This document shows positions 6,017 to 13,459 of a stretch of DNA of 19,996 nucleotides, one piece after another. Source of the DNA: DATADD01 sp046262355 (GTDB taxonomy: Bacteria > Actinomycetota > CADDZG01 > WHSQ01); NCBI GenBank assembly GCA_046262355.1, contig JBHEMX010000019.1:1-19996 (forward strand), in the 5' to 3' direction. The position numbers were made by a program, and so were the translations under genes. Numbering within the stretch: position 1 is the first letter of the stretch; each line of letters begins with the position of its first letter. Under the pieces are notes generated by a model. It ran no database searches. It was not told the DNA's origin and saw only the letters and a list, made by a program, of their open reading frames with translations.

Positions 6017-7744
6017 CTACTGGGGACCCTTCTCGCCAACCACCTTGCGGGGCGGCGTGGCGCCGGGCGCCTCGCGCCACGCATTCGTGATCGGAAGCCG
6101 GCGGTCTCTGCCGAAGGCCTTCGTCGTCACTTTGGGCCCCGTCGGCGCCTGACGCCGCTTGTACTCCGCTCGATCGACGAGCGCGATGACCTGCTCGACG
6201 GTGTCGCGGTCGTGGCCGGCCGCGACGATGTCGTCGATGCCGAGGTCGCGCTCGATGTAGGCCTCGAGGATGGGATCGAGGACGGCGTACGGGGGCAGCG
6301 AGTCCTCGTCCCTCTGATCGTGGCGCAACTCGGCCGACGGGGGTTTCGTCAGAACGCCGTCGGGGATCGCAGGCGAGACCGTGTTTCGGTAGCGGGAGAG
6401 CGCGTAGACCTCCTCCTTAAGGAGGTCCTTTATGGGAGCGAAGCCTCCAGCCATGTCCCCGTAGAGGGTCGCGTAGCCACAGGCGCCCTCGGACTTGTTG
6501 CCGGTCGCCAACACGAGGTGCCCCTGGCGATTGGACACGAACATCAAGAGGTTGCCTCGTATGCGCGCCTGAAGGTTCTCTTCTGCGAGATCCGGCTCCA
6601 CTGCGCCGAACGTCTCGGCGAGGACCTCGAGATAGGCCTGAAGGGTCGAGCCGATCGGCACCTGGAGCATCTCTATCCCGAGGTTCGCCGCCAGTTGCTT
6701 GGCGTCTGCGAGCGAGTGTTCGGTCGAGAACTCCGACGGCATGGCCACGCCCAGTACCGCGTCGGGCCCCAGAGCGTCGACGGCGAGGGCCGCGGTCAAC
6801 GAGGAGTCGATCCCTCCGGAGAGGCCGAGCACGACCTTGTCGAAGCGGTTCTTGAGCGCGTAGTCGCGCAGCGCTAGGCAGAGAGCACGGTAGATCTCCT
6901 CGGCGGGTTCAGGCCTCGGCGCCAGCGGCGGCGGGGGAGCCTCGCCGACCGTCGACGAAAGCTCGAGCGGGATGCGCCGAACGAGAGATCCGGCGATGGA
7001 GCCGTCTCCCCCTTCGGTGCCCAACGGAACGTCTATGACGGCGAACTGCTCCTCGAACTGAGGCAGGCGTGCGAGCACGCTTCCGTCCGGCGCCATCACC
7101 AAAGATCCGCCGTCGAAGACGAGCTCGTCCTGTCCACCGACGAGGTTCACATATGCGATCGCCGCTCCGGCGCGCCGGGCGAGGTCGCCGAGCATCTCCT
7201 CACGCAGCGAGAGCTTGCCCTTGTGGAACGGCGAAGCGTTGATGTTGACGATGAGCCCGGCCCCCGCTTGTCCTTGGGCGACGACGGGTCCGTCTTGTTC
7301 CCATGCGTCTTCGCACACGGTCACGCCGAAGGTGCCTTCGTTCGTGTCGACGAGCACGTGGTCCGTTCCCGACTCGAAGTAGCGACGTTCGTCAAAGACC
7401 CCGTAGTTGGGCAGAAGGTGCTTGCGGTAGACGGCGACGACGCGCCCGCCGTGGCAGATCGCCGCCGCATTGTAGAGGCCGTCTTCTCCGGGCTCCACGA
7501 AGCCCACGACGGCGACGACCTCCAGCGCGGAGCGAGCAAGCTGCTCCAAGGCATCGATCCCGGCGGCAACGAAGGATGCTCTCAGGACAAGGTCCTCCGG
7601 CGGGTATCCCGCGATGCCGAGCTCGGGAGTGGCCACCACCTGCGCGCCGGCCTGAGCGCCCTGCACGATGGCGTCGGAGATGCGGCGGGCGTTGCCGCGC
7701 ACGTCACCCACAGTCAGATCGATCTGCGCCAGGGCCACGCGCAC
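6017..7744 (-). CDS. nadE: Glutamine-dependent NAD+ synthetase
   Basis: A two-domain cytoplasmic enzyme of 575 residues that amidates deamido-NAD+ to NAD+ with glutamine as nitrogen donor. Residues 1-265 are the nitrilase-fold glutaminase, with triad E41 (ATPELG), K108 (YRKHLLPN) and C144 (TVCEDAW). Residues about 285-560 are the synthetase domain with the ATP pyrophosphatase loop SGGIDSS at 309-315 and ATGNKSE further on. It belongs to the 540-590 residue class rather than the roughly 680-residue mycobacterial form. The GTG start at 7744 is preceded by GGAGGT with 8 nt spacing. It is first gene of the operon with glnR and nfeD and divergent from glnA, so the intergenic GlnR box could act on both sides. 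Confidence 0.96.
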   Translation of the reverse strand: MRVALAQIDLTVGDVRGNARRISDAIVQGAQAGAQVVATPELGIAGYPPEDLVLRASFVAAGIDALEQLARSALEVVAVVGFVEPGEDGLYNAAAICHGGRVVAVYRKHLLPNYGVFDERRYFESGTDHVLVDTNEGTFGVTVCEDAWEQDGPVVAQGQAGAGLIVNINASPFHKGKLSLREEMLGDLARRAGAAIAYVNLVGGQDELVFDGGSLVMAPDGSVLARLPQFEEQFAVIDVPLGTEGGDGSIAGSLVRRIPLELSSTVGEAPPPPLAPRPEPAEEIYRALCLALRDYALKNRFDKVVLGLSGGIDSSLTAALAVDALGPDAVLGVAMPSEFSTEHSLADAKQLAANLGIEMLQVPIGSTLQAYLEVLAETFGAVEPDLAEENLQARIRGNLLMFVSNRQGHLVLATGNKSEGACGYATLYGDMAGGFAPIKDLLKEEVYALSRYRNTVSPAIPDGVLTKPPSAELRHDQRDEDSLPPYAVLDPILEAYIERDLGIDDIVAAGHDRDTVEQVIALVDRAEYKRRQAPTGPKVTTKAFGRDRRLPITNAWREAPGATPPRKVVGEKGPQ

Positions 7745-7798
7745 GTGGCTTCACCTCCTCTTTGCATCGCACACTCGCCTCTCTCATTGTCCCGCTTC

Positions 7799-7814
7799 GT
7801 AACCTTACGGAAAC
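7799..7814 (+). promoter_or_regulatory. GlnR box between nadE and glnA
   Basis: GTAAC-CTTACG-GAAAC matches the published actinobacterial GlnR consensus gTnAC-n6-GaAAC at every conserved base. It lies 10 bp upstream of the glnA -10 box, in activator position, and also in the nadE-glnR leader region. Only one a/b pair is clear. Confidence 0.75.
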
Positions 7815-7824
7815 GCGAGCGGCG

Positions 7825-7830
7825 TAGGCT
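7825..7830 (+). promoter_or_regulatory. -10 box TAGGCT of a leaderless glnA promoter
   Basis: TAGGCT ends 6 nt before the ATG at 7837, which places the expected transcript start at the A of the start codon. No ribosome binding site precedes the ATG. A proper -35 box is missing and the GlnR box takes its place, as expected for an activator-dependent promoter. Confidence 0.6.
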
Positions 7831-7836
7831 GCGTGG

Positions 7837-9165
7837 ATGGAACGCCAGCAGGAGTACGTGCTGCGCACGGTCGAAGAGCGCGGCATCCGGCTCGTGTGGC
7901 TGTGCTTCACCGACGTCCTTGGCTTCCTCAAGTCCTTCGCGGTCACCTCCGAGGAGCTCGAGCAGGCGTTCGACGAGGGCATCGGCTTCGACGGCTCGGC
8001 GATCGAGGGCTTTGCGCGCGTGCAGGAGTCCGACATGCTTGCACGGCCCGATGCCGGCACGTTCCAGATCATGCCGGAGGGCGGGGCGGCGCGCGTCTTC
8101 TGCGACATCCACACGCCCGATGGGCGGCCATTCTGGGGCGACTCGCGCTATGTGCTGAGACGAAACCTCGAGCGAGCGGCGGAGCGCGGCTTCTCCTTCT
8201 ACGTTCATCCCGAGATGGAGTTCTTCCTGTTCAAGAGCGTCGATGACCCGTCGCCAATCGACTCGGGCGGATACTTCGACCTTACTCCGGCGGACGCGAC
8301 ACAGGAGCTGAGACGGGAGACGATCGATGTTCTGGAGCGCATGGGCATCCCGGTCGAGTTCTCTCATCACGAGGTCGCCCCGTCGCAGCACGAGATCGAT
8401 CTTCGCCACGCCGACGCGCTGACGATGGCAGATTCCGTGATGAGCTATCGACTCGTCGTGAAAGAGATGGCGTCGAAGCGAGACATGTACGCCACGTTCA
8501 TGCCGAAGCCCGCGACCGATCAGCCGGGGTCCGGGATGCATACGCACATCTCCGTCTTCGAGGGCGATCAGAACGCGTTCCACGACTCCTCAGACGAGTA
8601 CCATCTCTCCAAGGTCGCAAGGGCGTTCATCGCCGGGCTCCTCGCTCACGCTCGTGAGATAACCGCGGTCACCAACCAGTGGGTGAACTCCTACAAGAGA
8701 CTGATAACCGGCTATGGCTATCCCGTGCCCGAGGCGCCCGTGTACGTGTGTTGGGGCCGCCACAATCGCTCGGCTCTTGTCCGCATCCCCATGTACAAGC
8801 CACGCAAGGAGCAGTCGACGCGCATCGAGCTGCGTTCTCCCGATCCTGCATGCAATCCCTACCTCGCATTCTCCGTGATCCTCGCGGCGGGACTCAAGGG
8901 TGTCGACGAAGGCTATGACCTTCCTCCAGAGGCGACGGACAACATCTACGAGATGACTGAGAGCGAGCGGCGGGCGCGCGGCATCGTGCAGCTTCCCGGG
9001 GACCTGGCCGAGGCCATGGACGAGATGGAAGCATCCGACCTGGTTGCCGAGACGCTCGGCGAGCAGGTCTTCGAGTATCTGTTACGCAACAAGCGCGCCG
9101 AATGGGACGGCTACAAGGGTTATGTATCGCCTTATGAGAGAGAGCGCTACCTGCCGATGCTGTGA
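7837..9165 (+). CDS. glnA2: Type I glutamine synthetase, GlnA2-like
   Basis: A 442-residue enzyme making glutamine from glutamate, ammonia and ATP; the family forms dodecamers. Visible family blocks are the N-terminal VWLCFTDVLGFLKSFAV, the loop GIGFDGSAIEGFARVQESDM, the metal and ATP region FYVHPEMEFFLFK, the block HEVAPSQHEIDLR, KPATDQPGSGMHTH, NQWVNSYKRL and NRSALVRIPMYKP. The overall sequence is closest to actinobacterial GlnA2. A Tyr at about residue 360 (GYDLPPE) sits at the position adenylylated in enterobacterial enzymes, and glnE is 740 bp downstream. The ATG start is leaderless. It converges with the NlpC/P60 gene with 13 bp between stops. GlnR control is predicted from the upstream box. 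Some GlnA2-like paralogues act on other substrates, so the exact substrate is inferred. Confidence 0.92.
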   Translation: MERQQEYVLRTVEERGIRLVWLCFTDVLGFLKSFAVTSEELEQAFDEGIGFDGSAIEGFARVQESDMLARPDAGTFQIMPEGGAARVFCDIHTPDGRPFWGDSRYVLRRNLERAAERGFSFYVHPEMEFFLFKSVDDPSPIDSGGYFDLTPADATQELRRETIDVLERMGIPVEFSHHEVAPSQHEIDLRHADALTMADSVMSYRLVVKEMASKRDMYATFMPKPATDQPGSGMHTHISVFEGDQNAFHDSSDEYHLSKVARAFIAGLLAHAREITAVTNQWVNSYKRLITGYGYPVPEAPVYVCWGRHNRSALVRIPMYKPRKEQSTRIELRSPDPACNPYLAFSVILAAGLKGVDEGYDLPPEATDNIYEMTESERRARGIVQLPGDLAEAMDEMEASDLVAETLGEQVFEYLLRNKRAEWDGYKGYVSPYERERYLPML

Positions 9166-9178
9166 TCGTGCTCGGTTG

Positions 9179-9703
9179 TCAGGCGCCCCTTCGAAGCGCC
9201 GGGACCCGCACGCCGCCGATCCAGCGGGGACCCCAGTAATAGGGGTCATGGATCGACTTGACGCGCACGCCGGAAGACGATGTTGTGGACACGAACTTGC
9301 CGCCCCCGATGTAGATGCCCGCATGTCCCACGCTCGCGCTGGTTGTGTCGAAGAAGACGAGATCGCCCATCTTGAGCCCACTGCGGCTACGCACACGCTT
9401 GAACTCGCCGCCTGCAAGGCCGTACTGAGCAGCGGCGTTGTGAGGCAGATCCGCACCGTGCCCATCGAACACCCACATCGTCAATCCGGAGCAGTCGAAG
9501 CCACTCGGAGAGGCACCGCCGTAGCTGTACGGAGTTCCTACCTGGTTCTTCGCACGCACCCGGATATGTCTGCGCATCTTCCAGACCTTCTTGGTCGAGT
9601 GAGCCGTTGCAGCCGAGAACCAGCCGAGCGCCAAGATCGCAAACACCACGACGGACACGAGCGCGATCCGAAACCCGACGGGAAATGTAGTGCTTCCAGT
9701 CAT
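9179..9703 (-). CDS. NlpC/P60 cell-wall peptidase-like protein with an altered catalytic site
   Basis: A 174-residue protein. Residues 1-12 are followed by a hydrophobic segment (about 12-33, FRIALVSVVVFAILALGWF) that acts as signal peptide or anchor, so the domain is extracytoplasmic. Residues 45-165 are an NlpC/P60 domain (GTPYSYGGASPSGFDCSGLT, then GDLVFFD, HAGIYIGGG). Family members cut peptide stems of peptidoglycan with a Cys-His-His (or Asn/Gln) triad. C71 and H127 are present. The third position, 12 residues after the His, is Ser (S139 in KFVSTTS) where E. coli Spr has His. The enzyme may therefore be weak, altered or inactive. The start at 9703 has a G-rich ribosome binding site very close to the ATG. 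A terminator-like hairpin lies in the leader. It is convergent with glnA and divergent from glnE. Confidence 0.9.
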   Translation of the reverse strand: MTGSTTFPVGFRIALVSVVVFAILALGWFSAATAHSTKKVWKMRRHIRVRAKNQVGTPYSYGGASPSGFDCSGLTMWVFDGHGADLPHNAAAQYGLAGGEFKRVRSRSGLKMGDLVFFDTTSASVGHAGIYIGGGKFVSTTSSSGVRVKSIHDPYYWGPRWIGGVRVPALRRGA

Positions 9704-9750
9704 TCCCTCCCCCTTGCATCACTTGCCGTGATGATCGTCCACCTCTCGCC

Positions 9751-9778
9751 CCAAACGAAAGCGCCCCTTGCGGGGCGC
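9751..9778 (-). terminator. Terminator-like hairpin in the leader of the NlpC/P60 gene
   Basis: On the minus strand GCGCCCC-GCAA-GGGGCGC (9778 to 9761) is followed by TTTCGTTTGG. The tail points toward the NlpC/P60 gene, whose start is 48 nt further. No minus-strand gene lies upstream for almost 3 kb, so it does not end another transcript. It is either an attenuator for NlpC/P60 or a barrier to antisense transcription from glnE. Confidence 0.55.
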
Positions 9779-9871
9779 CATGAGAACTCGTAACCAGGCT
9801 TGAGCGCGCCGAAACTAACACGCAGATACAAGGGTCCCCGACTCATTTTGTGCATGGAGGACAGCGCGATC

Positions 9872-9894
9872 GTCACGATTCGTCACGTTATGAC
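9872..9894 (+). promoter_or_regulatory. 10-bp periodic GTCAC repeats before glnE
   Basis: GTCACGATTC is followed by GTCACGTTAT and then GAC, two near-direct copies one helical turn apart, ending 12 nt before the glnE ATG. The spacing is typical of tandem OmpR-family binding but the bases do not match the GlnR box (no GAAAC half). The regulator is unknown. Confidence 0.3.
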
Positions 9895-9905
9895 TACATC
9901 GCGCC

Positions 9906-12548
9906 ATGCCTGCTGAGATGGAGCTTGTCGAGGAACGTGGGCGACGCGTACGCGTGTCGAGCCGCACGCTCGGCGAGTTGCTCGACAAGGACGAGCGAGC
10001 CCGGGTTGTCCTTGCGGCGACTTCCTTGCCGGATCGTGCCGCGTATGCGCGCATCATCGGGGATGCCTGGGCGCGCGGAGGCATCGATGAGTTGCGCCTC
10101 GAGAAGAGAAGGCGTCTGCTGCAGATAGCCGCGTGGGACATGTGTGCGGACGTCGACCTGGAACAGGTTGGAGCGCACCTTGCGGATCTCGCCGATGCGT
10201 GCATCACTCACGTGCTCGACGTCCTCGATGGGACGGATCGCATCGCGGTGATCGCCATGGGCAAGCTCGGAGCGCGCGAGCTGAACTACGTCTCGGACAT
10301 CGACCTCATGTTCATCGCGAACGACGATCTCGAGCGCGCGGCGCGCGTGATCGAACGGCTCATCGACGCGCTGGGATCGTTCTCTCCGCAGGGTCGTGCC
10401 TTCGTGGTGGATGCGAACCTGAGACCCGAAGGCCGCAGTGGCGCACTGATACGAGGCCTCGACGGCTACCTCGAGTACTACCGGCGCTGGGCCAAGCCAT
10501 GGGAGTTCCAGGCACTGATCAAGGCGCGTCTTGCAGCCGGCGACGAGGCGCTCGGAGAGGCGTTCATGGAAGAGACGCGCCCGCTCGTGTTCCCCGGCGT
10601 GGTGTCGGCCGAGAGGGTGGCCGCCATTCGCAGGATCAAGCAGCGCGTCGAGGAGCACTCGGAGCGAAGCGCGCGACCGGGCCGGCGTCGACGTTCCGAG
10701 GACGACATCAAGCTGGGGCCGGGAGGGATACGCGATATCGAGTTCTCCGTCCAGCTCTTGCAGCTGGTTCACGGAGGCTCGGATGCCACCGTGCGCGCTT
10801 CCGCCACGCTGCCTGCTCTCGACTCCCTCGTGAACGGCGGCTACGTTGCGGAGGAGGACGGCGCGGGTCTGGCGGTTGCCTACAGGTGGCTGCGCGCGGT
10901 GGAGCACAGGATCCAGCTGTGGCAGGAGCGACGGGTACGCACGCTGCCCATGCAACCTGATGCGATCACGAGGTTGGCGCGCGCCATGAGGTTCGACGAT
11001 TCTCCGGTCGCAAGCGCGGCGGAACGCTTCGATGCGGCCCACCGGGGTGTTCTCGTGGACGTGCGCACCCGGTTCGACAAGCTCTTCTATCGCCCGATGA
11101 TCGAGTCACTCGGGGAGGGCACCGGTCCACGACTGGGTGCAGAGGCCCTGCTGGAGCGATTGCGCGTGCTTGGTTTCAGGGACGCCGAGAGGGCGGCGCG
11201 CACGCTGGAGGGACTTGTGTCCGGGACCTCGCGCCGCGCAAGACTGCTGCGAGTGCTGTCGCCGGCCGTGCTCCGTTTCCTGGCGACGTCTCCTCTGCCC
11301 GACGAAGGACTCGTCTCGTTCCTGCGGCTCGCCGAGTCTCTCGACATGCGCCTCGACACCCTCGGCGGGCTGCGTGACAACCCACCGGCTCTCGCGTTCC
11401 TCGCGCGCGTGCTCGGATCCGGTCGGGTCCCGGGCGAGTTGCTGAGGCACGTGCCCGAGGAGCTTGGAACGATCGCGGACCCAAGGCGATCCACGCTCGT
11501 CAAGGAGCGCGCGCGGGTGGTGCGAGAGGCCCAGGCTTCGCTCGGATGGCGCAGTGCAGAGGACAGGCTCGACGGGCTCAGGCGCTTCAAGAGGCGGGAG
11601 ACGCTGCGCATCACGCTCGCGGACCTCGGCGCCGAGGCCGACGTCGGTGCGGTCGGCTCGGCGCTGTCCGACCTCGCCGACGCGTGCCTCGTGGCGGCTC
11701 TGGCCGAGGTGGGCTTCCCATTCGCCGTGATCGCGCTGGGCAAGCTCGGCGGGCGTGAGCTCAACTACGCCTCCGACATCGACGTCATGTTCGTCCACGA
11801 GGGAGACCAGCCTGCGGCGGACAAGGCCTCGGAGGCCCTCGTGCGAGCCATCGGCGAGGTCACCCCGGAGGGCCAGGCCTTCCAGGTGGATCTCGGGCTC
11901 CGACCGGAGGGCAAGGCCGGAGCGCTCGTGAGGTCCCTCGACTCCTACCTGGAGTACTACGAGAGGTGGTCCAAGCCCTGGGAGCACCTCGCCTTGATCA
12001 AGGCACGACCCGCAGCCGGAGATCGCGACCTCGGCGAGCGGCTGCTCGCGGAGACCCGACGCTATGCACGTCCGCCGGAGGTGTCGGCCGCGACGCTGGC
12101 CGAGATCCGACACCTCAAGGCTCGTATGGAGCGCGAGCGGATCGCCCGCGGCACGGACCCCCGGCGCCACATCAAGCTCGGTCCGGGCGGGATGTCGGAC
12201 GTCGAGTTCGCGGCGCAGCTGTTACAGCTTCGGCATGCTCATGAGCATGCCTCCCTGCGCGTGACCGGCACGGTCGCGGCTCTCGATGCCGCAGCGGAGG
12301 CCGGTGTGCTCGCGCGCGACGCGGCGCAGCGCTTGACCGACGCTCATCGGTTCCTGGCGCGCCTGCGCAACAGCTTGTTCCTGATCACCGGCCGACCGGT
12401 CGACGTTCTCCCCGAAAAGCCCGAGCTGCTCGAGGCGCTCGGAGTGGCGCTCGGCTTCGGGGATCAGCCGCGCCAGGAACTCGAGGAGCGCTTCCTGCGG
12501 CTCACGCGCCGGGCCCGCCGAGTGGCGGAGCCGCTGATCTACGGATGA
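9906..12548 (+). CDS. glnE: Bifunctional glutamine synthetase adenylyltransferase/deadenylase
   Basis: An 880-residue protein with two nucleotidyltransferase halves, the layout of GlnE. The N-terminal deadenylase core has MGKLGARELNYVSDIDLMF (about 118-136, Asp 131 and 133), DANLRPEG and KLGPGGIRDIEF. The C-terminal adenylyltransferase core has LGKLGGRELNYASDIDVMF (Asp 624 and 626), DLGLRPEGKAGAL and KLGPGGMSDVEF. It attaches and removes AMP on a glutamine synthetase Tyr according to nitrogen status. Length is at the short end of the family (about 880-1000). The ATG at 9906 has no clear ribosome binding site; an in-frame ATG at 9918 is an alternative. GlnA lies upstream on the same strand with the NlpC/P60 gene on the other strand between them. 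It converges with the CNB gene 14 bp after its stop. Confidence 0.96.
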   Translation: MPAEMELVEERGRRVRVSSRTLGELLDKDERARVVLAATSLPDRAAYARIIGDAWARGGIDELRLEKRRRLLQIAAWDMCADVDLEQVGAHLADLADACITHVLDVLDGTDRIAVIAMGKLGARELNYVSDIDLMFIANDDLERAARVIERLIDALGSFSPQGRAFVVDANLRPEGRSGALIRGLDGYLEYYRRWAKPWEFQALIKARLAAGDEALGEAFMEETRPLVFPGVVSAERVAAIRRIKQRVEEHSERSARPGRRRRSEDDIKLGPGGIRDIEFSVQLLQLVHGGSDATVRASATLPALDSLVNGGYVAEEDGAGLAVAYRWLRAVEHRIQLWQERRVRTLPMQPDAITRLARAMRFDDSPVASAAERFDAAHRGVLVDVRTRFDKLFYRPMIESLGEGTGPRLGAEALLERLRVLGFRDAERAARTLEGLVSGTSRRARLLRVLSPAVLRFLATSPLPDEGLVSFLRLAESLDMRLDTLGGLRDNPPALAFLARVLGSGRVPGELLRHVPEELGTIADPRRSTLVKERARVVREAQASLGWRSAEDRLDGLRRFKRRETLRITLADLGAEADVGAVGSALSDLADACLVAALAEVGFPFAVIALGKLGGRELNYASDIDVMFVHEGDQPAADKASEALVRAIGEVTPEGQAFQVDLGLRPEGKAGALVRSLDSYLEYYERWSKPWEHLALIKARPAAGDRDLGERLLAETRRYARPPEVSAATLAEIRHLKARMERERIARGTDPRRHIKLGPGGMSDVEFAAQLLQLRHAHEHASLRVTGTVAALDAAAEAGVLARDAAQRLTDAHRFLARLRNSLFLITGRPVDVLPEKPELLEALGVALGFGDQPRQELEERFLRLTRRARRVAEPLIYG

Positions 12549-12562
12549 CCTGCACCGGTGGG

Positions 12563-12997
12563 TCAGTTGCTGATCAACGACTCGTTGGCGCGCAGCCTGC
12601 GGCACGTCTCCTCGAGCATCTTGAGCGCGAGGCTCGGCTGTGACTTGATGAGCGCCTTGAAGCTCCATGAGGCGATCGAGAGGGTCTTCACGGGGGTCTC
12701 GGCGATCACCGTGGCGCTGCGAGGCCCGCCGTCCAGGAGTGCGATCTCGCCGAAGAACGCTCCGGGACCGAGGCGACGGCGCGTGCGACCGCCGATCTGA
12801 ACCTTCGTCTCGCCCTCGACGACCACGTGGAGACCGACGCCGGTCTCGCCCTCCTTGCAGATGACCTTGCCGGCGGGAAACTCCACTTCCTTGACCACGT
12901 CGGCGATGCTCCCGAGCTCCTTGGATGTGCAAGACGAGAAGATCGGGACCGTCTTGAGGACGCTGAGCTGCTGCGAGTTCCGCTTCCCTCGTGCCAT
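12563..12997 (-). CDS. Stand-alone cyclic-nucleotide-binding domain protein
   Basis: A 144-residue protein consisting of little more than one CNB domain (residues about 15-125) without DNA-binding part. The phosphate-binding cassette FFGEIALLDGGPRSATV keeps the Glu and Arg that hold cAMP or cGMP in CRP-like proteins. It would act as a ligand sensor or sink, or bind a partner. Start ATG 12997 is chosen for GGGGGG 3 nt upstream; the open frame continues to 13063 without such a site, so a longer form cannot be excluded. A TGTCG-N6-CGACG palindrome lies 83 bp upstream, between this gene and the divergent small gene at 13178. It is one of three CNB proteins within 5.2 kb. Confidence 0.85.
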   Translation of the reverse strand: MARGKRNSQQLSVLKTVPIFSSCTSKELGSIADVVKEVEFPAGKVICKEGETGVGLHVVVEGETKVQIGGRTRRRLGPGAFFGEIALLDGGPRSATVIAETPVKTLSIASWSFKALIKSQPSLALKMLEETCRRLRANESLISN

Positions 12998-13079
12998 GTT
13001 CCCCCCGGTGGTTGGCTCGCTGTTCGCTAAGGGGATTGTGTCCGCGACGGGGCTCGTTGGCAAAGGGTTTCGCTAGAAG

Positions 13080-13095
13080 TGTCGGGTCGGCGACG
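13080..13095. promoter_or_regulatory. CRP-type operator 1, TGTCG-GGTCGG-CGACG
   Basis: Five plus four matching bases of TGTCG-N6-CGACA. It is placed between the divergent stand-alone CNB gene and the small basic gene at 13178. A weaker TGTCT half-site begins 29 bp downstream at 13109. Confidence 0.55.
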
Positions 13096-13177
13096 CCTCT
13101 TCGGTCGCTGTCTCGACAGACGTGGGCGAGTGGGTCCCGCCATGCTGAGCCCGTCGACCAACACTGCGGAGGCGGCC

Positions 13178-13360
13178 ATGAGAGCGAGCTTCACCACAGA
13201 GATCGGAAGGATGAGGGCGGACGAGATGGTGCGACGGGCCGAGCGCTACCGGGTGGCCGCACAGGCGGCGCAACGGCAGGACACGGCAGTTCGTCGCGTC
13301 CGTCGACCGAGGGAACCGTGGCTGATCGCCTCGTTCAGGAGGCGCGCATGGGCGGGCTAG
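13178..13360 (+). CDS. Small basic protein
   Basis: A 60-residue protein not assigned to a named family. The first half (FTTEIGRMRADEMVRRAERYRV) is predicted as a charged helix and the end (PWLIASFRRRAW) is Arg- and Trp-rich. GGAGG lies 6 nt before the ATG. Its plan matches the 64-residue protein at 18433: charged helix, many Arg, Trp near the C-terminus. Both follow a TGTCG-N6-CGACA type operator. Short proteins of this composition are common in actinobacterial genomes, often unannotated. A strong hairpin begins at its stop codon. Function unknown; membrane or nucleic-acid contact would fit the charge but is a guess. Confidence 0.65.
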   Translation: MRASFTTEIGRMRADEMVRRAERYRVAAQAAQRQDTAVRRVRRPREPWLIASFRRRAWAG

Positions 13361-13404
13361 AAGTCACCGGCCCATGAGGTGGATCAAGACCCGTTAGCCC
13401 GCCC
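13350..13404 (+). terminator. Long inverted repeat after the small gene
   Basis: GGGCGGGCTA (13350-13359) pairs perfectly with TAGCCCGCCC (13395-13404), loop 35 nt, followed by CCCTTGTTCT. It overlaps the stop codon of the small gene and precedes the CRP-family promoter, fitting a transcription terminator with a weak T tail. Confidence 0.45.
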
Positions 13405-13407
13405 CCC

Positions 13408-13435
13408 TTGTTCTGACGCCGGCGTGCTCTAGGCT
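13408..13435 (+). promoter_or_regulatory. Promoter of the CRP-family gene
   Basis: TTGTTC at 13408-13413 and TAGGCT at 13430-13435 are 16 bp apart. The expected transcript start is about 13442, giving a leader of roughly 18 nt that contains the GGGAGGT ribosome binding site. No TGTCG-N6-CGACA site lies here, so no autoregulation by that motif is visible. Confidence 0.45.
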
Positions 13436-13459
13436 CTCCTCAGCAAGGGGAGGTCGCCG

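Noticed and set aside
9704..9880. c-di-AMP (ydaO) riboswitch before the NlpC/P60 gene
   Set aside because: Expected from gene type, but the conserved ydaO sequence blocks are not recognisable in the leader; only the terminator-like hairpin is supported.
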